A DNA stretch of 64,000 bases from Nilaparvata lugens (lineage: Eukaryota; Arthropoda; Insecta; Hemiptera; Delphacidae). The stretch's first letter is position 1, and each line of letters begins with the position of its first letter. A program made the translations under genes and the position numbers. The notes under the pieces are model-generated. The model searched no databases. It was given only the letters and a program-made list of their open reading frames with translations, and was not told where the DNA came from. Where the stretch lies: assembly GCF_014356525.2 (NCBI RefSeq), contig NC_052516.1, positions 28,378,854 to 28,442,853 on the forward strand, in the 5' to 3' direction. Of the stretch, positions 50,801 through 60,339 are shown piece after piece.

Positions 50801-53800
50801 TGTGGAACTGTATTGGGAACTGAAGTCAAAGAAAACTTATACTTATACTCAAACTTAAGATTGTTTTATTCTAGCCTATGCTAAAGTGAATAAACTCACG
50901 GTAATAATCGGAAGGATTCTTGAAGGCAGGACAGGGATAATCAGCGGCGGAGAAATATGGCAACATGTCTCGTCTTCGGCCCGAGTACATCATTCTGCCA
51001 CCAGAGAGCAGCAGCACCCGCGACACCATCGTGAAGATCTCGTAGGTTGGAGGCTGGATGGTCAGCACCACTATTCTGCCTACTAGACCACCTAAAAAAA
51101 TTTGTATATAACAGTTTTTTCACATAACGGAAAACAGTTGCTCTTGAGTCATTTACAAATAGTAACGGAATAAGCAAATGGAGGGTAATTTTCATAGAAC
51201 AGTAATTAAAAGCAGTCAGTCTACCATTTCAACAAATATGAAAAGTCTATTAGAATAGTTTTAGCGCTATTACAAGAATTTCCTGGCCTTCTATACATAC
51301 AAAACAACAATGAATTGAGCAAATACACATTAATATGTGTCTTAATATATATTTGTATATCGCTGTCATTTCTGTGGTGCTGACATTGTCTTATTTTTAT
51401 TGTGAAGTGTATTCTTATTTTATGATGTAGCCTACCACTGTGATTGCTTGTAAGACTTGTGAAATAAATAACTTTTTGAATTGAATTGAATTGACATTAC
51501 GCATACACATTAAGTATCAGTCAGAATAATGTTCTTATGGGACCATTCATACTCGCTTAGCCGTGCTAAATAGGATTAATCCAATCAGAACGCGTAGAAA
51601 TAACATTTTTACTGTATCGGTTACTTTCACTAATATGTGGGAAGAGATCTTGAAGAGAAGGACAGTTTTTGGAAGAGATGGAAATATATTTTTAGAATAC
51701 ATACATTTATGTAACATATTGCGTGATGGAAATAACTGAAAAAAAATATTGAAGATAATATTGTAAAGAATCTCAAAGCTCAAAAGCGAAAAACAGGAAA
51801 CAACCTCGAAAATTAAGGAGATTCTTCAAAGCGATTGAAACATGTGAGAATTATACATAACTATGTAGATCTTCGTAATATAACTGAAAAAGTGAAGTTA
51901 GTGGAAGTTGAAGTGATTTTGAAGAATTGAATTGAATTTATTGCCAAAAATCACATACAAATACTTGCACAATGCAATCATTAGAGTATGCAATATAAAA
52001 TTACCTACAAATAGACATTGATATTAACTTACACAACAATAATAATCAATGTAATATTCGGCACTGCCAACATAAGATTCCTTGTGTGTTGGCAGTGAGT
52101 AGCGGTTAACTTATTCTGCTTCAATTCTAGTCAAGTGAGAAAAGATATATGAAAATTAAATTGAATAGAGCTAATGAAAGTATTACACGTAATTTTCAAA
52201 AATCTCAAAGGCTCAGAAAAAAAATTGAAAACTTAAGAGTAGTACATACTATATGACAAAGTAATATCCAATTAACCACTATGACGTCTTGAGGTCAACA
52301 TGACAATGAATCTTTCACAAAGGAGAATAAATAAAATAATACAATACAAAAGAAATCGTGTAGAATCTCGAGGAGCTCGGTTGCAAAAAAGCCTGTCAAA
52401 TATTAATTATTATTAAATTACGTGAGAACTAATTAGAGAAGCCTCCTTATCTAAGAATCTTCCTCTGGTTGCTTCTCATGGTATTCAATCACCATTAAAA
52501 TTTAACAAGCTTTTGTGATCCCGGGTCTAGAAATTTTCAAGAGATAGACTAGTAATTAAATTACATACCTGTACTGCTACCTCCAGCCCACTGTCGTAGA
52601 AACTCGACGAGGAAGAAAGTGTCGAAAATGTCCATGGACCGCGTGGGGCGATCCAGAAGCAGAATTTCGGCGTCGGACACCAGATGGCAGGCCAAGCTCA
52701 GTCTTTGCGCTTCCGAGTCGGTCAGGCTTGCCACTTTTGTGTCTAGCACCTGAGTCAGGCCCAACTCCTCTATTAGCAGATCCATCTGTCGACAAATCAA
52801 TCAAATATCATATCAATTTCATAATTTTCAGGCAACTAAAATCAAATCTATGTACTTGTTACGACTGGAGTGGGCTACAGTCCCAAAAAATAGTATTCTT
52901 ATATTCAAGCCGTGTCAACACTGAACAAATGTTCAGCAAACATGTTTGTTGAGGAGGTCAGGAACAAACATTTCAAAACGTTTGGCCAATCATTGTTTGT
53001 CAAACAAACAAAAATTACGGTTTTTCCAAACATTTTCAGTATTGACAGCTGTAAAACATAAAACCTGTTCTTCCCACTTACAAATATTTTGTTTGGTGAC
53101 GCGTCCACACTGGCCACGAGTAAACATAATAAAATTTGCCCAAACTGTTTCAAAAAACATGTTTGTCGAACATTTGTTCAGTGAGGAAACGGGTTTAGAG
53201 GTTAGCAATAAAAGTTTGCAACAGAAGTTTCCAAAACTATCCAGTGGTTGTACTAGAAAACATCAATGTTTCCTATTCAATCAATAATATAATTTTAGTT
53301 ATGTTTATCGCACTAAATCAAAGGAATGGGTGATTTTGTAATTTGAAAAAACTGAGAAATTCAAAATGACCTTGAAAATATACGCGTACTTAATTGAGAC
53401 CATTGCGCCTACATAGGTTGACTTATGCGACCCGCAACACACACAATCTAAATTTTCTGTAAACTACAGACTGATCACTTGATCGATGGACCGATTTACC
53501 TCTTCCACAGCAACAAAACGCTACTATGCATAGCAATAACATCTGTTCATCCACCTGTATTCAGCTATTCGGCTCAACCAGCCAGTATGCCGTAATTTAG
53601 TAAATGGGAATACAGTAGTCAGGATGCGCAGTTGGATTAGCATTCTAGCCCCGCCTACCACCGCACCGAACAACTAGGGAACGGCAAAACTACGATGAAC
53701 ACCAGTACAAATCATGATTCCTAATCAAATGTGTTGGAATAATGAACAGAAATTGACCACTGGCGAAAATTTAACTCTATAGTGAGGTCCACCTTATAAT

Positions 53801-56800
53801 GGCAGTGAAGAAAGATAGGAGAACAACGTTGCCGATCCTCCTCTGTCGTGTCAATGCCTTCTATGGATGGTAGCTGATGTAGGTTTATTGATGTAATATT
53901 AACTGTTCATTCTCGTTTCAAAGAATCAATAAGAATATATTTTATTAAGCAAGAAATTATATTTTTCAATAATTGCATAATGAATTTTCATAATTAAGAT
54001 GAAATATTTTGTTAATTAATTATAAATTCTACATAGTTAAAAGACGATCTGGCAACAGAGCAAAGCGAGAAAGAGATATTGCTATCCGCTTTGTTGGATG
54101 ATAGATAAGGATAGCAATACCATTGCTAATCAAACACTGTCATTATAACGTGGACCTCACTATATCACAGTTGATGTGAAAATATAACTTCTCAATCGGT
54201 CAAGTCATACCTTGTATTATCGATGTATAGAATATGATTAACTCATTGATTAACTCTCGTTGATTAACTCACCTGATCGGTGGAAGATACTTTGGTGGGC
54301 CCCCTGGGAGGCCTCCTGAGTCTTGAATAGAATGCAAGCGTTTGCGACACACTAAGACTCCCCGCCAGGGTGCAGTCACTCCTCACATAGGCCACCCTCT
54401 TCCTCAGCACTCGCTGGCTGATGCTCTGTCCGTTCAGCACTATGTGGATGGTTCTTGCCCGTCTTGTACCCGACAGGATGTCCAGAATGGCACGACCTTC
54501 GTCAACTGTCAAGATTATCAAAAATTAGAAAAAAGTTATAATAATAAAAAACTACATACAACATTATGATAATAGTAGTTAATCAACATACTTTTAGTAT
54601 TTTTGAATGAAATGAATACTAAAAGTATGTTAACTACTATTATCATAATTATGTAACTATGTAATGTATTATTTAAATATAATTCTCATAAATTTCCACT
54701 TGTATACTTCTTCTATTTGTTTAATAAACACCCAACACCTACGGTTATAGTGAGCACAATACTTTAAATTTACACTTTTCACTACTTGAAGTTGTTCTCT
54801 TATTTGTAACTTGTATGTAATTTCAAGTGTTCTCATTGTTCTATTGTTCAAGTATTCTATTGTTCTCTGATCATTGACGTTGTGCTTACCTTGTGTTGCC
54901 ATGACTGCTAAGATTTCTCCAGCTTTGGCTTCGAACGAAACCGACTGAAGCAGAGGTTCGTTGTTCTTGCCGTCTACATCTAGACCTCGAACCTGTCGCC
55001 ATAAAAAATCATATTATTATTAAATATAACATAAAGGACCGTACTTGGATTAGATATTAGATTACATTAGATTGGTTTAGATTAGATTAGATAAAACTGT
55101 CACAACTTGATATGCGTAGCCTAAGTGCATGGGATATGTAGATTTTCTTTAAATTATGGATTATCCCTGAATATTGTTTCTTGGACAAGATCCGTATTTA
55201 TAATATGGAGGATTTTTGTATATGGATAAATTTATATATCGTATATGATGATGAGAACCGAAGATGAGGCAAATCCACTTCTGGAATAGTTTTGGGTTCA
55301 TGGCTGAATGAGAACTAAGAAATCAACGATGAACATTCATAGTGAGTTTGATAGTAGCTTTACAATCCCATTACTATCCTTCCAGATCCAGTCTTTATTA
55401 CTACGTTCATAATATTCAAACCCATATCAACAATTATTGATGAGTTTTAAAGAAATAGCTATTTATGTATTAAGAGCGTAATAATCTACGCTCCGCTTCG
55501 CGTCGCGTGATAATTTTGCAAGAACAATAAAGAAGCATTACGCGCGAATTACATACAATTTTTTTTCTACAACTGCCCAAACCTGTTAAATTACTTATAT
55601 CGGCGGAGTTACAATTACCGACATTTTTGGTTAAGATCTGACTTTATGCCGAGCTGCTTACCATCAGCTGATTAGCGAGCGTAAAGAAACTCTTCTGCGC
55701 ATGCGCGAATGATCAGCGAGCGTAAAGAAAATCTACTGCGCATGCGCGGATGGTTAGCGAGCGAAAAAGTAGATTCTCCTCAGAAATAAGCTGTTTTACG
55801 AGGAGAATTGAGTATGTAAATTCTTTCTTTACGCGCAGTTGTAGAAAAAAATGTTTTTAGTTCTATGGAAGCTATAGTTTACTTTGACATCTGTGCAACG
55901 GAAGCGGAGTTATGGCTTCGTAAATGAGGCAGTTAAAAACTGCCTGTTTTTAACTTTATGTGACGATTCTGCAACCGGGCATTAGTAGACTAAGTATATC
56001 TCATATATCTTTGATGTACTGATGGCGTAGAAGACTCGTATATTATGCTCCTAGTATGGCTTTGAAAAGCCATGGCCTCTTTCCCGTTTTCAAGTATTCT
56101 AATAATTTCAATAGTAAATTCGTTAATAATTGATGATAATCATCATACGATACATTCCAATGCTTTGTTATGAGCAGATAAGTTACCAATAATAAAATTA
56201 TCCTTCTTACAACGCTTGACATTTGTATTGGTATTCTATTTATTCCATTATTGTTCAAGGTTCATCCGAACCCCCCATTAACAACCTGCAAAAGGGATAA
56301 ACATTTTATTTTTTATTGCTCCTGATGCTCACAAGAGCTTCTTGCTTGTGCATGGGTAATAGAATGTGCGTTGGTGAATTGATGAGGTCATCAAACGTCC
56401 ATGGAATTGGCGGGAGTCGTACCCACAAACAAGGCGGTGCTAGTAGACCGACGTTTGTAACGGTCCTTACCACTAGACCAACCCGGCCGGCATATCAAAT
56501 CAAATCATTTTTTTTAATTGTATGAAATCAGGCCTACTTTCTTTTATTTATAGAATAGACTTATAGTACCCTTTAAAATCAATGAAATAATAAAAAACAA
56601 GAATACAAATCGTAACGTAACTACTAGTTTCAGTGATCACACCATCGTCAGGTTATATTTTATAAACTGACGATGGTGTGATCACCGAAACTAGTAGTGA
56701 CGTTACGATTTTTATTCTTGTTTTCTAATATTCTATTAATTTTGAAGGATACTAAACTTCTATTTCACAAATCAAATCAATTTATTTATCATTTGGACAA

Positions 56801-57222
56801 AAACAATAAAGACATTTCAATGAGAGAAGCATATAACCTAGAAGCATGAAGAATAGGATAGAATATATTTTGAGAATAGTTCACATGACAGAACTTTTGT
56901 ACAAGGATAGGCATTTCAGTTATTCTATTACTGTACAAAGTCCATCCCAGAAGTAACGAGATTACCTACCTGCAAGTGCGGATAAGCTCCGCTAAACGCC
57001 TCCCCACGATGCACCTGAAATGACATGCCAGGCGGCGCGTCATGAGAGCGGAGGGCGGAGTGGGCTCGTGACGAGGGGGGTGCCATACCGCTGAGCATGC
57101 TGGGGGCGGCACCACCCCCCACTCCGCCGTCCAACACAGAGTGACTGCCGTGGCGGTGCAACACTGCCGGGTGGTGGTGTCCTGTTCCCACCACTGCCAC
57201 GGATGCTGGACGACCTCCGTGT
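38371..57222 (-). CDS. ABCG half-transporter, ABCG8-like, with degenerate ATPase domain
   Basis: Rebuilt from 11 exons in transcript order: 57222-56970, 54992-54890, 54505-54273, 52785-52569, 51091-50900, 49463-49280, 46442-46302, 45374-45224 (or 43905-43755), 42444-42324, 40497-40214, 38622-38371. Phases agree throughout and give 709 residues to the TAG at 38371-38373. The N-terminal part is an ABC domain followed by six membrane helices, the reverse order typical of ABCG. Diagnostic stretches are LSVSQTLAFYSRLR, YFSAADYPCPAFKNPSDYY and SQRIEQLAELF, close to vertebrate ABCG8. Catalytic motifs are lost: MATQVDEGRAIL at Walker A, LTDSE at the signature, LLLDRPT at Walker B. NGT and NWT sites sit in the last extracellular loop. 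Family members export sterols or other lipids as heterodimers; here an active ABCG5-like partner would be needed. The most 5' exon is entered in phase 2, so a short upstream coding exon is missing (candidate at 60198). Confidence 0.9.
38688..38816. repeat. TTTA microsatellite
   Basis: About 125 bp of TTTA/TTATT repeats in the last intron of the ABCG gene, 65 bp upstream of the last exon. Confidence 0.95.
38895..39125. repeat. Diverged inverted pair of hammerhead-like family 2
   Basis: Flanking words GAGAAGTTGATATTGTGG, CAAAAACCACAGATT and AATCTGTAGTTTTTGACAA match 41568-41800. The core on the + strand is damaged (TTGACAAACTTTGACAAACC) and the minus-strand core is deleted. A dead copy. Confidence 0.6.
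39709..39872. repeat. Inverted pair, hammerhead-like family 3
   Basis: Two arms of about 70 bp, centred on GTAAGATCAC (39784-39793), each carry TTGAAAA, TGG, TCC, GAA, ACATGT, T. The + motif spans 39794-39824 and the - motif 39783-39753. Six bases on each side of the + motif (GATCAC, GTGATT) are complementary with one G-U. The outer arms read CCTTTTTTTGAAATATTTAA and its inverse. Lies in the last-but-one intron half of the ABCG gene (38623-40213). Confidence 0.75.
40555..40740. repeat. Helitron-like 5' end remnant
   Basis: CCTATACTATTAAACGTGCA, AACGGCTCTAACGATTCTCA and AAAAATTCGATTGCACTAGG occur in the order I associate with a widespread insect Helitron-type repeat. No 3' terminus was found. 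Lies in the ABCG intron between 40498 and 42323. Confidence 0.35.
41530..41800. repeat. Inverted pair, hammerhead-like family 2
   Basis: Arms of about 105 bp, outermost ATTGAATGAAAAAGACTAAG and its inverse. The + motif (41708-41737) reads TTGATAA, TGGT, ACC, GAA, ACCGGT, C, and the - motif (41661-41632) TTGACAA, TGGT, ACC, GAA, ACCAGT, C. AGAGA at 41703-41707 can pair with TTTCT at 41738-41742. Located in an ABCG intron. Confidence 0.75.
42025..42110. repeat. Hairpin with perfect 22-bp palindromic centre
   Basis: TGCAGTCAAA/TTTGACTGCA forms a perfect palindrome. Outside it TTTTTTCTATGTATTTA is mirrored by TAAATACATAGAAAAAA. Intronic. Confidence 0.75.
42589..43100 (+). repeat. Interspersed repeat family R1, copy 3
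   Basis: Opposite orientation to the other two copies. The 127-codon frame (42613-42996) is intact. Starts with ATTTTCCTACAGTTACG and ends with GCACAAATAACTATT. It lies in the ABCG intron just upstream of the exon at 42444-42324. Confidence 0.7.
43755..43905 (-). CDS. ABCG exon H, copy 1 (intact alternative)
   Basis: 151 nt encoding the helix 2-3 region from IGFHYTMMCVASL to RDGLYSRLIFIIIT, with acceptor ATTGCAG and donor GTGAGT. It encodes the same protein as the copy at 45374-45224; I saw only synonymous changes. The entry and exit phases differ, so using both copies in one transcript would break the frame; they could only be used alternatively. Confidence 0.7.
44278..44556 (+). mobile_element. 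LINE polymerase C-terminal fragment, copy 1 of 3
   Basis: Frame with MRWFGHVQRREEDYVGQRV, RGRGRPMMRWGDRI and ALDRALWRGRLRG, the classic tail of RTE/CR1-type reverse transcriptases. Copies at 45744-46030 (7-bp insertion) and 47385-47680 (several indels) are frameshifted. It duplicated passively with the ABCG cassette and lies antisense in the intron between exons G and H. The 92 codons are open but start inside the protein, so it is a remnant. Confidence 0.75.
44829..44880 (-). pseudogene. Truncated ABCG exon G (copy 1)
   Basis: Only the last about 50 nt of exon G with its donor remain; the acceptor side is replaced by the start of the next unit. It cannot be spliced in as a normal exon. Confidence 0.75.
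45224..45374 (-). CDS. ABCG exon H, copy 2
   Basis: Intact acceptor (CCTTGCAG) and donor (GTGAGT). It is the nearest intact downstream partner of exon G at 46442-46302 and therefore my preferred choice for the gene model. Confidence 0.75.
46302..46442 (-). CDS. ABCG exon G, copy 2 (only intact copy)
   Basis: 141 nt encoding RQLIYSQPTSLTNWLTH and helix 1 (LLAAILSLIVGAIFW) to LLYAD. Entry phase fits the donor ATGTCAGT of the exon at 49280-49463, with ATG for Met split over the junction; exit phase fits exon H. It aligns with the RRQ-containing start of the ABCG8 membrane domain. Confidence 0.8.
46880..47019 (-). pseudogene. ABCG exon H, copy 3, donor lost
   Basis: The acceptor and most of the exon match the other copies, but sequence past FI diverges at the unit junction. 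The GTGAGT donor is gone and the frame reaches a stop soon after. Confidence 0.75.
47932..48071 (-). pseudogene. ABCG exon G, copy 3, frameshifted
   Basis: One base shorter than the copy at 46302: CCCAAAAATAGC replaces CCCAAAATATAGC, changing GAIFWDVP into GAIFGMCP. Splice sites are intact. If the deletion is a sequencing error, this would be the first usable G exon of the gene. Confidence 0.7.
48791..49217. repeat. 113-bp minisatellite, about 3.8 units
   Basis: Units begin near 48791, 48904, 49017 and 49130 with TATTATTTGA and include ATGTCTGAAGTAAG, CAGTCTACAGTAGCC and a shorter repeat of AGTAGCCATTGTCACAT. Units differ by one or two bases. Intronic, 60 bp downstream of exon F. Confidence 0.9.
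49280..49463 (-). CDS. ABCG exon F, linker between ATPase and membrane domains
   Basis: Encodes DLVTLDDLSAEAML through QRIEQLAELFRRR to AVALL. Acceptor GGCTTGCAG; donor AT|GTCAGT, chosen because it is the only one giving the phase that exon G needs. The stretch GC-richer than its surroundings also exists as an inverted fragment at 49986-50075. Confidence 0.8.
49880..50290. mobile_element. Interspersed element holding a captured piece of exon F
   Basis: 90 bp at 49986-50075 are the inverse of 49304-49393 within exon F with a single C to T change. The fragment is bracketed by TTAATGTGGCAT (49970-49981) and ATGCCACATTAA (50073-50084), a perfect inverted 12-mer. Surrounding words (GACCGAGCGAAGTGAGATC, ACGCATTTACGGCAAAACGC) look like a dispersed repeat. 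Confidence 0.6.
50291..50880. other. ABCG intron, no gene seen
   Basis: Mixed AT-rich DNA with a GC-richer block at about 50570-50750 that includes an 11-base G run (50727-50737). Confidence 0.4.
51280..51495 (+). mobile_element. LINE 3' end in an ABCG intron
   Basis: Ends with GTGAAATAAATAACTTTTTG followed by tandem GAATT units, like the tail at 29610-29640. Sequence before it is 3' UTR-like. Antisense to the host gene. Confidence 0.5.
51926..52110 (-). mobile_element. LINE or SINE 3' end, minus strand
   Basis: Read on the minus strand it closes with GGCAATAAATTCAATTCAAT, a polyadenylation-like hexamer plus short tandem tail. Upstream sequence has no frame. Confidence 0.45.
52904..53205. 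mobile_element. About 300-bp TIR MITE
   Basis: CACTGAACAAATGTTC and GCAAACATGTTTG at the left are mirrored by CAAACATG and GAACATTTGTTCAGTG at the right. Outermost CCGTGTCAACA and AGGAAACGGG are weaker. The 113-codon frame over it is incidental. Confidence 0.7.
53778..54164. mobile_element. MITE with TATAGTGAGGTCCAC ends
   Basis: TATAGTGAGGTCCAC at the left and GTGGACCTCACTATA at the right, followed inside by CTTATAATG and its partner CATTATAAC. TA on both sides fits a TA target duplication. Decayed relatives lie at 39320-39435, 40060-40080 and 34490-34590. Confidence 0.8.
54562..54655. repeat. Hairpin in an ABCG intron
   Basis: ATTATGATAATAGTAGTTAA and CATACTTTTAGTAT are mirrored by ATACTAAAAGTATG and TTAACTACTATTATCATAAT, with an about 16-base loop. 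Confidence 0.8.
55020..55557. other. ABCG intron, no gene seen
   Basis: AT-rich with an ATTAGATT microrepeat at about 55050-55095 and a GC-rich CGCTTCGCGTCGCG patch near 55495. Confidence 0.4.
55558..55852. mobile_element. TIR element with repeated NRF1-like sites
   Basis: ATTTTTTTTCTACAACTGC and GCAGTTGTAGAAAAAAAT are terminal inverses. Inside, a unit starting AGCGAGCGTAAAGAAA is repeated (about 55674-55760). GCGCATGCGC occurs at 55697-55706 and 55738-55747; this palindrome is the consensus of NRF1/Ewg binding sites. Confidence 0.65.
56395..56500 (-). mobile_element. tRNA-like SINE head, minus strand
   Basis: On the minus strand: GTTGGTCTAGTGGTAAGG (A-box-like), then about 45 bp later GGGTACGACTCCCGCC (B-box-like). 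The spacing fits a tRNA-derived Pol III promoter. I could not fold a full tRNA, so I call a SINE head rather than a tRNA gene. Confidence 0.6.
56530..56755. repeat. Inverted pair, hammerhead-like family 1
   Basis: The + motif (56677-56706) is CTGACGA, T, GGTG-TGAT-CACC, GAA, ACTAGT, A. The - motif (56651-56622) is CTGACGA, T, GGTG-TGAT-CACT, GAA, ACTAGT, A. On the minus copy TAAC before and GTTA after can pair as stem I. Outer arms read AAGAATACAAATCGTAACG and inverse. Between ABCG exons 56970 and 54992. Confidence 0.75.
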
Positions 57223-57239
57223 CTGAAAACCACAAATAA

Positions 57240-60172
57240 TGTATTAAATTCGTCAACAGAATATAATTATTTCTCTTGATCAAATAATAATCTTTTAGAA
57301 AGAATACAATACTTCTAGAAAGTCGCCTTTGTAAAATAATAAATAATCTTCCCCGATTGACATATAATTAAATATTTTGGAAGTTCATTATGTTCCTTAC
57401 CCTTTCTTCATACTCATAATCAAAAAACAATTGGCAACAGTATGAGAGTAGAGAACGATAGAGCTCTCTGCTATGTCCAATGATGTGACTGCTTTGTCTC
57501 TAGGGTGCGAGCATGATGGAGAGGAGAAGGTAGCTTCAACCTTCAAGCTTGAGAGTGTTGAATGTAAAGCATGTATTCAAATTAAGGCGCACATGGTGCT
57601 CCACTATTTATCACCATCTAGGCATTGGATTGTTAGTAATAATAAACAATTATTGTTCAGCTAAATTGAGAATTATCAATTGAAGAAAATATGCAAAACT
57701 CTCAAGCTTGGAGATGATTGAGGGTTTTAGCTCCAACGCCGCTCCGCCGCCATGTTTTAGAAATGAAAAGTTATCCTTTTTCAATATCTATCCTTGCGAT
57801 TCTCAATAAAATATAAGATTTAGTCTATGTTGCTGATTCATGAAGAATAATACACCAAACTTAGTGAAACTAATATCCCTTCTAAAAGATAACTGAAAGC
57901 GTTTTCCATCTTGAAGGACCAGAAACCCTCGAAAAAGGCCAACATCCCCCATTTTAATGAGACACATGTTTTATGGTTTATCGATCACAGTCTCAAACAG
58001 CCTAGGTCCTCAATTTGAAGATTTATTTGAGGATAAAAAACTGTGCAATGGGATGAGTTGGAAACATTCTAATAAATTCGATTGCTTGATTGAGAGGAAT
58101 CCGAAAAGAGGGAAGGAGAATTTGAAGTTTTTCAATTATTGCTTAACGATCACTGTTCATAAACCTTGCTTAATAATCTTCGTGTTCTTGTTTTGTCACA
58201 AATTCAGTCACATTCACTATTGATAACACATTAGCTTCACGAAACAGACTATTAGGAATAGACTTGGAAGTTGAAGTTCTCTCTGAAAGCAAAATTGAAT
58301 TGAGGAATAAATTTGTTAAATCATTTAAAATTTTCTAAAAACCGCCACATGCTACAACCAAAATAGTGCCTATTCGAATCGTTACAGTTATTACAATAAT
58401 AATTTTGAGCTTTACCAACCGTTTTGTCTTTTCAGTAGATTTCTGCTGCTTAGATGCTCGACGTTTTTTATTTTTGTTTGTTTCATCGTCATTTTGCATA
58501 GAGTAAATACACAATAAATATTTATCATTTGAGAAAAAAAGCGGATCCAAATATATGAACTTGTTACGTCGTATGTCCAACAAATCTGTAAGTAATTTTT
58601 TATATTTATTTAAAATGCAAATGACACTAATGTAATAACATTGGAAGATAATATATAATAATAATATTTCTATTAATTGATATCACCTAGCGCTACTACC
58701 TGTTAAGAAAAGATCTCCATCAATTTGATTCTCTTATTGTGCTATCTAATTTCTCAAATAATCATTATTCTCGATGGGACCTCAAAATAGTTCCATAGAA
58801 ATTTATTTAATATTTTTATGAGGGTGTACGCCCAACTTATTATTGTGTATGGTGAATAAGTTCTAAGCTTTTGCGTGGGTAATGTGAGATATGATGATGC
58901 GATATTAGTATAGCTACAGTTTTAGGTGGGTTCTGAACCACTGAGAAGCTATCTATCCATTCATTCAGGGATATAAAGCTCTCACAATCGTGTCAAAGAT
59001 GGTTAAACCAAAGTTTATGGATAGCTTGGATTGAAAGCCAACAGAAAATAAGAAAAGTATTGTTATTCGATTGAAATTTCTGATGAAAGACAAAAATACG
59101 ACAAAGTATGACCAAGGAAATATAATATCATTGAGGAAGTGTATATTACTATATAGTATAGGAAGTATATTACTTATTTTGTCCGTGATAATACATAAGT
59201 AATTCAGTTGGATGAGAACACGTTATCTAAACTTTCTATGAGATTGAGTCAAGTTGAAGTTCTAGGAACTTTGAGTTTATTTGAATGTTAAATGTGAACG
59301 ATATCAATGGGTTCAATCCTTACACAGGAATTCAAGGTACAGATACTATGCCTGAAAATACTCTCTATTAATGAAAATGTAATATTCAATATTCACGTGG
59401 TATTGTTTCGGTGTTTGAGATTCCATAACTATCACTCTTTACTATTTTTGTCACAGAGAATTTTATATCACTGAAACGTGAACTTTCCCCCCACACAATA
59501 AGTTCACAAGACAAAAAAAACTGCGTAATGCATTAGAAATCATTGAGTTATATGAGTACATTCAAAGATCACAAAAATACTGAGATGATCTATCATCCTA
59601 TAACATCAACGAACACTTCAACACTAGAGAGCTGAGCTTGAATCATTCCTGCCTCATTTTTAGTATTCAGATTTTCTCAGGTGAGGTGGTAATTGCTCTT
59701 CAATTTTCGTTTACAAAAACTCAGGCACAAGGTTAAATAAATCATGTAAATTGGAGTAACATCTAAAACAGTAATTGACTGAGAAAGTTTGGGTGTCCTA
59801 ATTGATTTGTCTTTCAAACAAGTAAGTGTCAGACCGCACACTACAATGGAGATCTAGTTAAGTTGTTGAGTTTGGAGGAGGCTATGACAATTATTGTAAC
59901 ACGGTCATAATGACATTGATAAATGATTCATAAAATTCGTGAGACGATTTACTAGAAAGAATTGTCTTACAGACTGTCACAAAGTGAATTTTTGTGACGG
60001 ATAGAGAGCCGTCGTCCAGCATAAAATTAGCGAAATTATTCTATTTTAGAATAGGAATAGGATCGTCTGCCAGATATATTTTGTTAGATTTGTAGTTGTG
60101 TATACATTATCACTATCGCCGTCAACCCCTTAAATTAGCAGCATTCGTATCATCTAAACGATAAGCGGCTAC
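57240..60172. other. Presumed first intron or upstream region of the ABCG gene
   Basis: AT-rich, no supported exon on either strand. A short match to the repeat at 65-110 lies at 57305-57350. Confidence 0.4.
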
Positions 60173-60198
60173 CGAGTCGGGTCAGTATCGCTCTTCAT
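60173..60198 (-). CDS. Candidate first coding exon of the ABCG gene
   Basis: On the minus strand an acceptor-like TTCTATTCCAG is followed by AAATTTC and an ATG (60198) opening MKSDTDPT, then CG and GTAGCC. The exon ends in phase 2, exactly what the exon at 57222 needs (CG plus A gives Arg). The donor is weak and the peptide is too short to compare, so another first exon, perhaps beyond the window, is possible. Confidence 0.25.
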
Positions 60199-60339
60199 GA
60201 AATTTCTGGAATAGAAATATTGTTTACCGGCCTGAATTAGTGTAGTAATTAGTATCAGTATCGTCATTAGCTGCACCCTTATCATCAGCACTAGTGGATT
60301 CAAACCCTGTCACATGACTAGTGGCGTGATCGTCTTTTC

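Noticed and set aside
52946..53287. 113-codon frame in an ABCG intron
   Set aside because: Spans a TIR MITE; no domain or splice support.
56395..56500. Intact tRNA gene on the minus strand
   Set aside because: A- and B-box-like words are present but I could not form an acceptor stem or anticodon arm; a SINE head fits better.
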